Shown here: piece after piece, positions 11,011 to 21,939 of the stretch
Layout: every line of letters begins with the position of its first letter
How positions within the stretch are numbered: the stretch's first letter is position 1
From: Sarcophilus harrisii
Taxonomy: Eukaryota; Chordata; Mammalia; Dasyuromorphia; Dasyuridae
Direction of reading: 5' to 3'
DNA length: 64,000 nucleotides
Assembly: GCF_902635505.1 (NCBI RefSeq)
Contig: NC_045426.1
Coordinates: 540,163,818 to 540,227,817 of the forward strand
Position numbers and translations under genes: made by a program
Notes under the pieces: generated by a model
Database searches by the model: none
What the model saw: only the letters and a program-made list of their open reading frames with translations
What the model was told of the DNA's origin: nothing

Positions 11011-11637
11011 CATTCATTTACCTGCTTCCCATATAGATGAAGCCATCGTTGCTTGCATAAATGGACAAATACACATATCAGTACTTCAAGATCAAGAGAT
11101 TTCATTAGAGAAGGTATTTCTTATTATGGCACTGATCATAACCCCCAACAGTTTCTATATGGCCAAAAAAAAATTCATCACTTGGCTGCCAGCCTTCTGG
11201 TGATAGGGGCAGATGCAGACTTCTTGATGAAATTTAATACCAATGATCTAGCCTGATTGCTTGAGAAGAGGGAGAGTTTTCTCTGGCTTTAGACTAAATG
11301 AGCTTGCTAAGGTCCTTATTGGGGAAAAACTGGTGCTGAACTCTGATTGAATGAAAAGAATCAGAGGCTGAATTTGAATACCTTATAGGTTATCACTGAC
11401 AGCCTGTATTGTTTAAATAATTAGATTCTGGGCACATTCTGGAAAAGGGCAGCAGTAATTATCTGCACAGATGGCAATGGCATCCACAAAGACAAGTTTT
11501 TCTCACAGACCATTATGGAACAGACCTGCTTGTGATGAATTCAACAGAAGTTGGAAGGATTATGTTTATATGTTCATCAGTTGCCTGTGACTGAGAGAAG
11601 TATAAAGTTGTCTTTCCATATAAATTAAGAAATAAAC
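11011..11637. other. Unassigned non-repetitive sequence
   Basis: No gene or repeat recognised. Overlapping frames at 10976-11256 have no family similarity. Confidence 0.4.
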
Positions 11638-11893
11638 ATGGGCAGTTAGGTGGCTCTTTGGATAGCATGCAGGACCTGAAGTCAGGAAGATTCATCTTTT
11701 TGAGTTAAAATCTGATCTTAGATTCTTAGTAGCTGTGTGACCCTGAGCAAGTCACTTAGACCTGTTTGCCTCCATTTCCTTATCTGTAAAAATGAGATGG
11801 AGAAGGAATTGGCAAAGCACTCCAGTATCCTTACCAAGAAAACCCAGAATGTGATTACAAAGAGAAGAAGATGAGTGAAAAATAATTAAACAA
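11638..11893 (+). mobile_element. Marsupial CORE/tRNA SINE with BovB/RTE-like tail (MAR1/WALLSI type)
   Basis: The tRNA-like head is GGGCAGTTAGGTGGC. The middle reads 'gagaaggaattggcaaagcactccagtatc', and the end is 'gagtgaaaaataattaaacaacaac', typical of SINEs that borrow an RTE/BovB 3' end. Confidence 0.85.
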
Positions 11894-11944
11894 CAACAAA
11901 AGAAACCAAAGTTTCCATATCTTCCATTTTATACCTTTTCTCCT

Positions 11945-12165
11945 CATGGTCAGACTTAAGTTCAAATCCTGACCTAAATGTTTTACTAGTGATGTGATTC
12001 TGAAGAAATCACTACTAAGACTCAGTTCCCTCATCTTAAAATGGGACTGACTGGTAAGAACACTTTCCTCACAGGGTGCTTGGTAGGACCAAATGAGATA
12101 ATGTGTTAAAGCACTTTGCAAACCTTGAAGGACTATATAAACGTCAACTGTTATTATTTATGTTT
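11945..12165 (+). mobile_element. CORE-SINE (MIR/THER1 type)
   Basis: 'cagttccctcatcttaaaatgg', 'cacagggtgcttggtagg' and 'aaagcactttgcaaacc' in order mark the MIR/THER1 core and 3' end. Confidence 0.75.
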
Positions 12166-13047
12166 CTTATTTTATCCTGTTACTCTATATTAGGAAAAGG
12201 ATTTCTCGAAGGACAGCCCTGTCATACTTTCCTTTGCCTCCCTGTCCTCGATTCCTGATTCTGCTTCACCATGACATTCCCTTATACATTTATTTTCCAG
12301 TCCTGGGCCACAGTTGCTGCCAGTCAGACTAAGAGTGGGTAATGTACACCATGGATACAGAGGACAACATGTCTATAAAATCCTTCTCAGATTTCAGTCT
12401 CTCTGCTTTCCAAGGAATGATGTCTTTCCCAGAAACTCAGGCGCAGATGTGCTGTTTGGAAATACTGGAAAGTGATAGTCTAACTGAGATAGAGGGGGCA
12501 GTGATGGGAACTTTGGATTTCTCATTATTCAAATCCTTCTTACCCCAGGTGAACCTTCAGGTTGCTGCCACAGGGCTTCATCACTCCATAAACTTGTTTG
12601 GGTTTTCCAAAAATCTCTGCCCTTAGGTGTTCTTCCTTCCATCAAATATATATTTTAAAAAATACCACAAATTTCCTGTGAATGGCTTCTGGAGTTGTCG
12701 TTCCAGGGATGAAAATGTACTTTAGTAGAATTTTCAGAAACACTAGGTGCTCTTCAAGAAAAAAAGTGAAGTTGTCTACCGAGGGTATCACCAGTATGTT
12801 TGACATTGAGCTGGAAGGAGTTAGCATGGAGTGCTGAGAGCTTTGCCAGCTCTGAGAGTGCTAACTGAATCCTAGAGAAGGTGGCGGAGATTTTCTGACC
12901 AAGATCCTTCTTTCCATTTTTTGGTTTCTGGAAAATTGGTTAGGGAGAATTAGGTTACAGGCTGATAAGAGCAGGAGATCAAGCTGGAAATTCTTGGGAT
13001 CTTATCTAGGACACCTAATATAGTGTGGAAAAACTAGAGTTTTGAGG
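12166..13047. other. Unassigned non-repetitive sequence
   Basis: No repeat is recognised. The frame 12342-12626 (94 codons) shows no conserved motif or signal peptide; I treat it as chance. Confidence 0.4.
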
Positions 13048-13150
13048 AAGCAGCATAGTCAAGTGGGATGAGCTCTGGCTCTGAAGTCAAAGGATCCCCA
13101 GTTCAAATCTTACTTTTGCTGCTTATTGCCAGGGCTAACCACTATGCTTT
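13048..13150 (+). mobile_element. MIR3-type SINE 5' half
   Basis: 'agcagcatagtcaagtggg' and 'tgaagtcaaaggatcccc' followed by 'gttcaaatctta' match the MIR3 head. Confidence 0.65.
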
Positions 13151-13275
13151 TTCTATTAGATCATGAATGAGCTCCTTGAGAACAGGGAATGAAATTTTTT
13201 TTTTTTTTACTTCTATTTGTATCCTCAGTACTTAGAACATTGCCTGGCCCAGAATAATTGATTGTTAACTTCTAA
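13151..13275 (+). mobile_element. L2 LINE 3' end
   Basis: 'gagctccttgagaacaggg', a T-rich stretch, then 'tatcctcagtacttagaac' and 'ttgcctggcccagaataattg'. Confidence 0.65.
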
Positions 13276-13304
13276 CTCTAGATCCCATAGTAATTCAGGA
13301 GTAA

Positions 13305-13495
13305 TAGGGGTCCTCAAACTATGGCCATGGGTCAGATGTGGCAGCTGAGGACATTTATCCCCCTCACCCAGGGCTATGAAGTTTCTTTATTTAAAGGCCC
13401 ACAAAACAAAGTTTTTGTTTTTACTATAGTCCGGCCCTCCAACAGACTGAGGGACAGTGAACTGGCCCCCTATTTAAAAAGTTTGAGGACCCCTG
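13305..13495 (+). mobile_element. hAT miniature element, OposCharlie/OC1-like
   Basis: Terminal inverted repeats TAGGGGTCCTCAAAC (13305-13319) and GTTTGAGGACCCCTG (13481-13495) match at 14 of 15 positions. The inner sequence carries 'ggccctccaacagactgagg' and 'cagtgaactggcccccta', the signature of OC1-type marsupial hAT elements. At about 191 bases it is non-autonomous. The frame 13321-13527 is read through it. Flanking 8-base duplications are not clear. Confidence 0.85.
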
Positions 13496-13507
13496 TAACT
13501 GTTTACA

Positions 13508-13680
13508 GGGTACTTTCTTCCAAATAGAACCATGGAAATATGATCATCCTCATTTAAAAGGTGAAATTGAGGTACAGAAAACTCAAGGGATTTCATCATG
13601 TCAAAGAAACTATTGGGAGTCCTGAACTAGGGTGTCTTAATTACAAGCCAGTGTCTTTTCTATTCTAAATCACTCCCTAA
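13508..13680 (-). mobile_element. MIR fragment
   Basis: The reverse MIR pattern 'atcatcctcatttaaaaggtgaaattgaggtac ... gccagtgtcttttc' is present. Confidence 0.6.
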
Positions 13681-13811
13681 ATCTTTACTGAATGAATATT
13701 AAATGAATCAAGTCCAATGGACATTGCCTCTCTGGCTTCAGGGAAATGACCTCATCTGTCTCTGTTTTCCTGATTGCTGAATAACTTGCAAGTTGACAAG
13801 TATGGTACTTC

Positions 13812-14185
13812 TTACCATAATAATAATTGACATTTATGTGGCACTTTTCTGCTTTATGTTACCTTATTTATTCTTTATAACCAAGGTAGGAGGGATGGGA
13901 GAAGAAAAGAAAGAGGTTAGGATCAGCGCAAATAAAGGGACTGTAAAATTCATCATATATATACACACAAACACTATACATAACACATAAATATATTAAT
14001 ATATCCTATAAATATATTACATAAATATGACGAAAACATCCACTTTTAATAAATGAGAAAACTCAGCTTCAGATTATGTGACTTGATCCAAATCACATAA
14101 CTAGTGATTAGTAGCATCAGAATTTGAATCCAAGTCCCCTGATCCCAAGTCATTATTTTTTCCACTATTATAGGTACGATATATG
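13812..14185 (-). mobile_element. CORE-SINE (MIR/THER1) interrupted by AT-rich insertion
   Basis: The head part (13812-13885, 'tgacatttatgtggcacttttctg') and the tail part (14041-14185, 'aatgagaaaactcagcttcag ... gaatccaagtcccctgatcc') are separated by about 150 bases of TA/CA-rich sequence. Confidence 0.55.
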
Positions 14186-17004
14186 AGTGCATGAAAAGTG
14201 GCTGAAGACAGGGGGGAAAGTCATAAAAGGGAGATTTACACATGTTTTTCCTCTTGTAAAATCAGAACTAGCAGCCAAAGTGACAGAGAAACTCCCAGGA
14301 ATTGGCTTGTGACTCTGTTTGAAGCTTCTTAGTGTTTTCATATGAAAGACATTAATGGAAGTTCAGGAAATGAAATGAAAATTTAATGGAAAGTAATAGA
14401 AATACAAGAAATGGGGTAATGAGGAAGAGACTGGGGAACACTGTCTTTACGCTTTGGGAGCAGGGCTTGGCCCTTGATTGGATAGCTGCGAATGCTATTG
14501 CTTACCCTGCCTTATGAGCCTTATTTTATTCACTCACAGAATGCAAGGAAAAGTATCTGCCTATTTTATGATTTCAGGAAGGAAAATGTGCCCAGTCTCT
14601 TTCCTCTGTTTCTCTCCTCCAAAAGTTTCTCGGCCAATCAGGAGTCGCATCCCCATGGGGTTTTCTTTTATAAGTCTGCCAAGCCCATTGTAAGATGGGG
14701 CTAAATCCATAAATAAAGCGCTGAGAAATCCAAGGAATTCCTGTGCTTTGGATCCTTAAAGAACCTCAAAGCACCTCAAAGGACTGGCCCCCATTTCTCT
14801 CTCTTTCTGCTCCAAGCTCCAGCACAGACCCTGTTAATGCATCTCTACTTTGTCCATTCCACCATAACCCTATTTTCTTTTCACTTCTCTCATTGCAGAA
14901 ACACTTCCACCTTCCAAAAATGAGTGATTTAACAGGAATCGTAGTACGAAAGGGAATATATGTTTCTAACTCCTCAGACCTCGATGTCCATAAGGAGGAA
15001 TTCTATTTTCCCTCAGACCACAGTCAGAGATTAGCAGCTGGAAATCACTTTGACAGTGCCCGTTGCTTGGATGCATACCACAGGGAATTTTAATTCCAGC
15101 CTGTGAAATTGTAATTGCTTCTCAAGACGAAGAGAGGCATCCTGGGTAATGGCCACAGCCAGAGTCAATGTCAGAGTTGCCAGTTACTGCCACATCAGAT
15201 GTTACTTGCTGTTTTTCAAAAATCATTCCAGCTTTCCATATGGGCGACTGAACTGGGGAGTGAAACTAAATTAATAGAAGCTGTCAGCTGTTCAGAACTG
15301 TGCAGACAGCAGTGTGCCAGGTGAGTGAACTCTCTCTTGCTTCCAAAAGGTACCTCTATCTCTCCTTTCTCTCTTTTTTTTCTTGCTCTCATTCCTCTTC
15401 CCCCTTAAGATAAAGAGTTTCACAGACATGAGTTGATTTCTTCCCCCAGAATGTGAATGGCTGAACATTGTCATCATTAGGCAAGAAATGATCCGGACCA
15501 CAGCATGATCAGATGAAACCTGCCAATTTCTTATTTTAAAACTGGCAGTCAAAAAAGGAGTAATTAAAATAATGAAGATAGTGAGCCAGTGTGATGCTCA
15601 GAATGGACTGAAAATATATCTATCCGAGTTGTGCTGTCTCAGAAATTACTTCCCATCCATTTGAGAGAAAAAAATTTAGAGTGACTATGTCCGATTAGAA
15701 GACATTCATAGATACTGGATGATTATCTGGTCATAGAAAAAACTCTGATATCTGTCTTCCCATTAAAGAAAAGAAAGAGAAGGGCTAAATAAAAAAATAA
15801 GAAAGTACTAAATAGCTCTCAGATGTCATGGGTAATTGGTGACATTTTCTACCAACAGTTTCTTTATCAATTTATTTTATTTTTTTGGAAGGAATAGGAT
15901 AAATTAGGAAAGACAGGCCCTGTTGTGTTTGATTTGTTTTAGGGGATTATAAAGAAATTCAAACTGAAATTATCCTTGTACTGCCTGATGATTTTCAGGG
16001 TAGAACTCCCAGCTTAGAAGCTGCTGCTGCTGCCAATTATATTATCATAACTGCCCAAAGCAAAATATCTTCTCTCCTCTTGTTTGACTGGCTTTATTCT
16101 TTTTTTTACAGTTGGAGGGGAGGGAGAAGAAAGGAGAGAGTGCCTGATTTGGGGAAGGATGGAGAGAGGAAAAGGAGTTGTTTTTAGAGATTTTATTGCA
16201 CAGCCAGTTTGTCCCAGGAAAAATAACAGCGTGTTTTATCAACACCCCACTTTTGTTTAATTTTTTATTGCTTTTATATTTAAACAACTAGACCAAAGGA
16301 TTCAGAGTCGGTCTGTATTCAAACATCTTGCTGATTTGACTACACTTCTGTGTCCTATGATTTCTCTGGGGAATAATTTGGGATGGTTTGTTCTTGCTAT
16401 AACCTCCTGTTTTCAGAGCTCATAACACTGGAGAAAATGTCCTCTGGGATGAAATTCTGCACACTCCATCTCTTTCCAAGAGTACTTTTTAAAAAATGAA
16501 CAAAATCCCTTTACTAATTTTCGAATTAAACAAAAAGGAAATACTATTTCCCTTTTCTTTTTGAAAAATTCATCACATAAAGACAATTCTGTAAAAACAA
16601 AATAGCTTATATGTGTCACTTCCACTGTGAGAAGTCTCACTGGCTCACTTTGGAATAAATGATTAAAATGAGCAATGGAACTTTTGAAAAATCACCGAGG
16701 GGTTTCACAAACTATGGGAGTTTTGTTAGTTTCTTTACTGTGCAGAACCACATTGTAGGGGGTGTGGGTGGCTTTAATAATTATTAGATTTTCATGTTGT
16801 ACCAAATGTTTTTGTAGTTGCTGTGTTTCTCAATAAGGAAAGAACAAATGTGAATGTTTTCCCCCTTCCAAATTGGACTTCAGGAAATGAGAAACAAAAA
16901 AATTCATAGTAATGGAAAATAAAAGGCATACATGTTTTTTATGTAACATACATGCTATGGCCACAGAGATGGAAGAATTCTTATAGATTATCTAATTTCT
17001 CAGA
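14186..17004. other. Long repeat-poor block, no gene identified
   Basis: Nearly 3 kb with no recognised transposon. The frame 14743-15093 (116 codons) has no domain, and a good-looking 3' splice acceptor (TTCTCATTGCAG, about 14888-14899) lies inside it. The block may hold conserved non-coding elements, for example 14870-15320. Confidence 0.45.
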
Positions 17005-17100
17005 GGCAGATTGCTGCAGTAAAAAGGGAACTAGTTTTAGAACCAAGGAAACTTCAATTTTAATCTTACCACTGACATACATTGACTGCACTTGAGTTCT
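17005..17100 (+). mobile_element. MIR3-type fragment
   Basis: 'gcagtaaaaagggaactagttttagaaccaagg' followed by 'taatcttaccactgac' resembles a MIR3 head. Confidence 0.5.
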
Positions 17101-17547
17101 CTGCTCCAAGCAACTCTAAGATTGGCCACCCCAAAGGGGTAGAAAGATGTAAATCTTCATTGTAGTGGGAGTTTCCTCACTTGGGAGCTCCCCATCTCAA
17201 TAAAATCACATGATCAATTCCTATGTTTATTCCTTAATTTAGTTTAGGGTTTAACAACCAAAGATACACAGATAGGATCAAATCTATTCAACCACCAGGA
17301 TAAATGCTCAGGTTGTAAAGGCTCTGTAGCAGAGGAGCTTCCTGGGCAGGAATTCCCTACCAACCATTCGTGGTTGTTAGGGAAAATGATGGGTGAGAGG
17401 TGGGAGGAACATGGTGGTTCTGTTATGGACTGCATCAGAAGAATCGAAAGTCCTATTGGAACAGATGAAATGAACTGGATAAAATTGGTTGCCCCTTCCC
17501 CTTCTATATATACACACCCCCATTTCCCCTTTAACTATACCCTAAAT
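17101..17547. other. Unassigned sequence
   Basis: No gene or repeat recognised. Confidence 0.4.
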
Positions 17548-17665
17548 ACGGGCAGCTAAGGAGTGTAGTGAATAGAACATGCCCCTTGGGTCAGGAAGTT
17601 CTGAGTTCTGAATTCAGACAGACTTCTTGGGCAAGTCACTTAATCCTAATTGTTTCCAAATAAAC
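17548..17665 (+). mobile_element. Marsupial tRNA-derived SINE, decayed
   Basis: Head GGGCAGCTAAGGAGTG, then 'ggtcaggaagttctgagttctg', 'gggcaagtcacttaatcctaattg'. It is the same family as 4636-4792 but more diverged. Confidence 0.7.
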
Positions 17666-18149
17666 AGCAAAGAATGCCCTGACTGCTCACTTAATGGTTG
17701 TGCTTATAAGATGAAAGATGCTAAAGATGAGATAGGAACACACTATCTTCAAACACCTGAGGGCTACATGTGGGTCACTCTTACTTTTCTTTCTAGAAGT
17801 AAGTGCAGTTTCCAGTTGTTCAGAGAATCTCAGTTTTCTCCTGCATAAAACATAAACTGAAGGAGATGGACAGGTTTTTGTGTTTGTTTTTTTCCTAAAC
17901 TGCTGTGATTCTATCCAAACTTTTATTTGGCTGTGACTCTGGTTACCAGCCCAGGTCTGGACTTTTAATTCAATCCTGAATTTGGGGTAAAATAGGGCAA
18001 CCCTGTGATGAGAATCATAATATGGCTCTGGGATTAGACTCATCATACCATCAAACTTCCACATAAACTCTAAAATCTGGAAGTATGAGGAAGCGGTGGA
18101 TAAACCCTGATGCAGGGATCAGATTTTTCTAAATTAGGGATTAAATCAG
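17666..18149. other. Unassigned sequence with an overlapping chance frame
   Basis: A 125-codon minus-strand frame (17687-18064) starts in unremarkable sequence and shows no recognisable domain. No repeat is identified. Confidence 0.35.
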
Positions 18150-18262
18150 GTATCCCTATCTCTAGTCTATCCTGAATAAACTTTAGGATGATGGACATAT
18201 CTCAACCTCACTGGGCCTCTTTGACCTCAATCACAAATGAAGGGAATTGCATTAGATTAAAT
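18150..18262 (+). mobile_element. MIR3-type fragment
   Basis: 'ctcactgggcctctttgacctc' and 'gaagggaattgcattagattaa' resemble the MIR3 3' half. Confidence 0.5.
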
Positions 18263-18835
18263 AACTAAAGAATTTCAGATTTGGAATATACATCAGAGGC
18301 CATCAAACTCTACCATTCCTGGAAAAGAATCCCCATTAAATTATATTTGATGAGTGGTCAAGTGGCTTTATTTAAAGCTTTCCAACAGGAGTCAACACAT
18401 CACATCTCAAGTTGATTCATTTCATCTTGGAATAGATCTCTTTGTAAGTTTTTTTTGTTTTTTGTTTTTTTTTTTTTTACCGACATCAAGCCTAAATAAG
18501 TTTTTCCCCCCCAACTTCTACCAGTAGATCCTCATTTGATTTTCTAGGGAAAACATGACAAGTCTAATCCTTTCCCCCCATGACAGATATTCAAATACTT
18601 GAAGAGAGAGATCACATCCCCTTTGAGTCTTCTTTTCTCCAAATGAAAAATCTTATTTCTTCAACTGACTCTGTAATGACATGAACTTGAGAGCCTTTGT
18701 CATTCCCGATGTTCTACACGGACCTTCTCTAGTTTAGGAATGCCCTTCCTAATAAGACGCAATCCCTAGAATCAAACACAATAATCCTGATATGGTCTTT
18801 CCAGAACAAAGTGCAGCAAAACAATCACCAGGCCC
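18263..18835 (-). mobile_element. CR1/L3 LINE 3' end
   Basis: Read in reverse it holds the classic CR1/L3 order. 'agaggccatcaaactctacc' comes first, then the 'gtcaagtggctttatttaaagc' region. Next are 'tacttgaagagagagatcacatcccctttgagtcttcttttctcc' (the region coding the reverse-transcriptase C-terminus on the minus strand) and 'gatatggtctttccag'. It is heavily decayed, with a T-rich expansion at 18450-18479. Confidence 0.8.
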
Positions 18836-18839
18836 TGCT

Positions 18840-19465
18840 AAAGTTCTGAAAATATAAAGAAAAGCAAAAAAGAAAATCCCTACTCTCAAGGAACTCACAG
18901 CCTAATGAAGGAGAAAATACGGAAATAACTACACACCAAAAACTAAAAACTATGTATATCTCTGTGTTTATCTGGATATACATACAGATATATTTAAATA
19001 TCTATCTATACCTATCTATCTATATCGATATGATAAATTTAAGATAGTTGCAAAGCGAAGACACTAAGATTAAGAAGATAAAGGAACGTTTCTTATGAAA
19101 AGGAAAAAAATCAGTGAGAATGTGTGGGGCCAAGAAATGAGACTTGGACTTCATTTCAGGCCTAATCAATGACTTAGGAGAATGCATGGAGACAAGAATT
19201 GGAACGTTAAGTACAGGAAATAGTTAATGGACCAAAAAGTATGTGCAGAAAAAGGAGTAGTAAGAAATAAGACTGGAAAAGTACCTTGGACCTAGATTGT
19301 GAAAGGCTTTAATTGCCGGGGAATGAAATGATCAAATTATGCATTGGTGAAATTGTTTTGGTAACTATGTGAAGGAAGAATTACAGAGAGGAGACTGGAG
19401 GCAGAGAAACCATTTAGAAGGCTATTACAATAGTTTGTGTGAAAACTTAGGAAACTTTGAATTAG
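18840..19465 (+). repeat. Copy of the unnamed ancient dispersed repeat
   Basis: Begins 'aaatccctactctcaaggaactcacagcctaatg' and ends 'gagactggaggcagagaaacc' then 'ggctattacaatagt'. An internal ATCT/TATA-rich stretch (about 18955-19030) is expanded. This is the longest copy of the family in the window. Confidence 0.6.
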
Positions 19466-19469
19466 GAAC

Positions 19470-19745
19470 ATCACTATTGAAATTCCTTCATTCAAGGTTT
19501 AGCTTAGATATTCCCCTTCTTTAGGAATTCTCCCTTGTTTCATGTCCATTGATGAATATTCATGCTTCTCTTCTCTCTCCCTAAGAGTTTAATTCATATT
19601 ATTTTGTTTTATGGTTATTAGAGCACACATCTACTAGACTGTAAGCTCCCTGAGGGGTAGAGAATGTATTATTTTTTCTCCTTTGTTAAATCCTGCGTAT
19701 ACTATAAAGTAGATGCTTAATAAGTGGGATTTGAATTAACATTCT
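19470..19745 (+). mobile_element. L2 LINE 3' end
   Basis: 'tagactgtaagctccctgagggg' and 'taaagtagatgcttaataag' preceded by L2-like pyrimidine-rich sequence. Confidence 0.7.
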
Positions 19746-19939
19746 CAAGAGAATGGAACTATATAAAACAACAGAAGTTGGCGTTATTGGAAGCCTAATA
19801 TCACAATTATTTTTGTCAAAATTATTTGTGTTTTTACAAGATATAAGGATGACTCTGACCTCCGGGGATGGTAAGAGCGAGGAAGAGAAAAGAGGAGGGT
19901 CTCTTTTCCCTGACCTACTGGGTCTGGCTCCTAGGTCTT

Positions 19940-20245
19940 CAATTCAACCCAATACACATTTATTAAGCACCTACTGAGTGCCAGTCACTCCTAAATGCAA
20001 GAAATACAAAGAAAGAGGCGGAGGAGAATTCCTGCCCTCAGGGAGTTTAGCTTCTAATGGAGAAGGCCACGTGGAAATATTTACAAAGCAAACTATATGC
20101 AGGATAAATAGAAAATAAGAAAAAGAGTGAAAGTCTTACAATTCAGAAGGGATAAAGAAGGCTTCCTATAGAAAGTAGGATTATAGTCGGGATTTAAAGG
20201 AAGCCTTCCAGGCATAGGGGACAGAAAAAATGGTGGGCAAGCCTG
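19940..20245 (+). repeat. Copy of the unnamed ancient dispersed repeat
   Basis: 'cacatttattaagcacctactgagtgcc', 'tcctgccctcagggagtttagc', 'gatttaaaggaagccttcc' in order match the other copies. Confidence 0.6.
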
Positions 20246-20249
20246 TGTT

Positions 20250-20645
20250 AGAACTACCTCTTGTTTGTTTCTTCTTTCTTTTGGTCCAGAACTCTGTGAG
20301 ATCTTGAAAACTCAGCAGAACTCAGTAGAGGTCCAGAAACGAAGGTCAGAAAGGAGCCAGTCCTGAAGAATAACTTTCTTAACCTACTCCAATAGTGAAT
20401 CTACCTAGCAATGGAGAAATAAGAAATCAACTCGTTTCCAGCTGGGTTGCACCTAGAAGTGAATTTTTTGATGAAAATATTAGTAGCAGTTGGTTTAAAT
20501 TGGAGTCTTCTTCCTCAGGGACCAAGGTAATAAAAGAGAAGGGAATGTTTTTGTACTTTGGTCCTTGCTGTATCTTTTCAATAAATATCCCTTTGTAAAA
20601 GCTAATTGGTGTTAATTACTATACGGCAAGTGGGACAGTAATCAC
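20250..20645 (+). mobile_element. Possible LTR fossil (R/U5-like)
   Basis: 'gtatcttttcaataaatatccctttgtaaaagct' has the look of an LTR poly(A) region. No internal retroviral genes are seen and the boundaries are uncertain. Confidence 0.3.
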
Positions 20646-20649
20646 TGAC

Positions 20650-21175
20650 AACTGATATTGGGGGTGTGAGAAACAATAAACAATTATGTTCCCATAGAGA
20701 AGAAAACTGGGAATCTGGAACCAGAAGTAGTCCAGAGGAAGGAAGCAGAGGAGCTCCTGAAACCAGTGGAAACGAAATAAAACTGGACAGAAGTGATTGT
20801 AGAACTACATAAGAAGACTTGGATGAATTGATGCAGAGTGAGCTGAGTCAGGAAAATGTACACAATAAGTATGTAAATATTTTTTTTTAAAAAAAGGTAA
20901 ATAGAATTCAAAAAATCACATAACTAAAATGATGTGTGATAATAACTATTTTTGTCCTCAGAGAAAAGTTGAGAAAATATACCAGTTTTCCTTGCTTGCA
21001 GAGCTGGGAGGCTAGGAGTAGGTTATTGTCTAAAATATCAGGATTGTTGGTTCATATGTTGGTTATTTTTGCTAAACTGATATTTTCTCTATTTATCTTT
21101 GCCACAAGAGAATTTTTTTTTTTTTTTTTTTTTTAATGTTTGGAATAGCTACTGTGTGGTAGTATTCATCATAGT
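20650..21175 (+). mobile_element. Old LINE-1 3' end
   Basis: 'gatgaattgatgcagagtgagctgagtcagg' (end of ORF2) followed by 'gttggttatttttgctaaactg', a long T run and a degraded tail. It belongs to the same older L1 group as 37456-38215 and 39690-39875. Confidence 0.6.
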
Positions 21176-21227
21176 TTAAAAAAAAAAAAAAAAGCTTTCC
21201 CTATGAAAGTGAAGGCTCATTTGAGGA

Positions 21228-21292
21228 TATATAACATAACATTAACATAACATAATGTAACATAACATAATGTAATGTAACATAATATAACA
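21228..21292. repeat. (AACAT/AATGT)n short tandem repeat
   Basis: Irregular tandem units of ACATA and ATGTA lie immediately beside the L1 at 21299-21910. Confidence 0.85.
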
Positions 21293-21298
21293 AATTCT

Positions 21299-21910
21299 TT
21301 TTTAATGATAGCTTTTTATTATTCAAAACGCATGCAAAAATAGTTTTCAAGCAAAACCTTGTGATTCATATTTTTCTCCCTAGACAGCAAGTAATCTAAT
21401 ATAGATTAAACATGTGCAAATCTTTTAAACATATTTCCAAATTTATCATGCTGTACAAGAAAAATCAGATCAAAAAGAAAAAAAAATGAGAGAAAAAACA
21501 AGCAAGCAAACAATGACAATGACAAAAAAGGTGAAAATACTATGTTATGATCCATATTCAGTCCCCAGAGCCCTCTCTCTGCATGCAGATGGCTCTCTCC
21601 ATCACAAGTCTATTGAACGGGCCTGAGTCATCTCATTGTTGAGAAGAGCCATGATCATAAGAATTGATCATTGTATAATATTGATGATTGTATAATGATC
21701 TCCTGGTTCTGCTCATTTCATTCAGCATCAGTTCGTGTAAGTCTCTCCAGGCCTCTCTGAAATTATCTTGCTGGTCGTTTCTTATAAAACAATAATATTC
21801 CATCACACTCATATCCATAACTTATTCAGCTGTTCCCCTACTGATGGGAACCCACTGCTTCCAGTTCCTTGCCACTACAAAAAGGGCTGCCACAAACATT
21901 CGTGCACACA
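21299..21910 (-). mobile_element. 5'-truncated LINE-1 3' end
   Basis: The minus strand encodes the ORF2 end MDMSVMEYYCFIRNDQQDNF followed by REAWRDLHELMLNEMSR, then the 3' UTR. Flanks ATAACAAATTCT (21287-21298) and ATAACATAAATTCT (about 21910-21923) look like a slightly diverged target duplication. The target lay in or next to the ACATA tandem repeat. Confidence 0.85.
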
Positions 21911-21939
21911 TAACATAAATTCTTACCAACCAGATGAGG

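Noticed and set aside
14743-15093. 116-codon frame in repeat-free DNA
   Set aside because: No domain, no signal peptide, no second exon evidence; kept only as a point to test.
17687-18064. 125-codon minus-strand frame
   Set aside because: No recognisable family and no supporting context; expected by chance in this much sequence.
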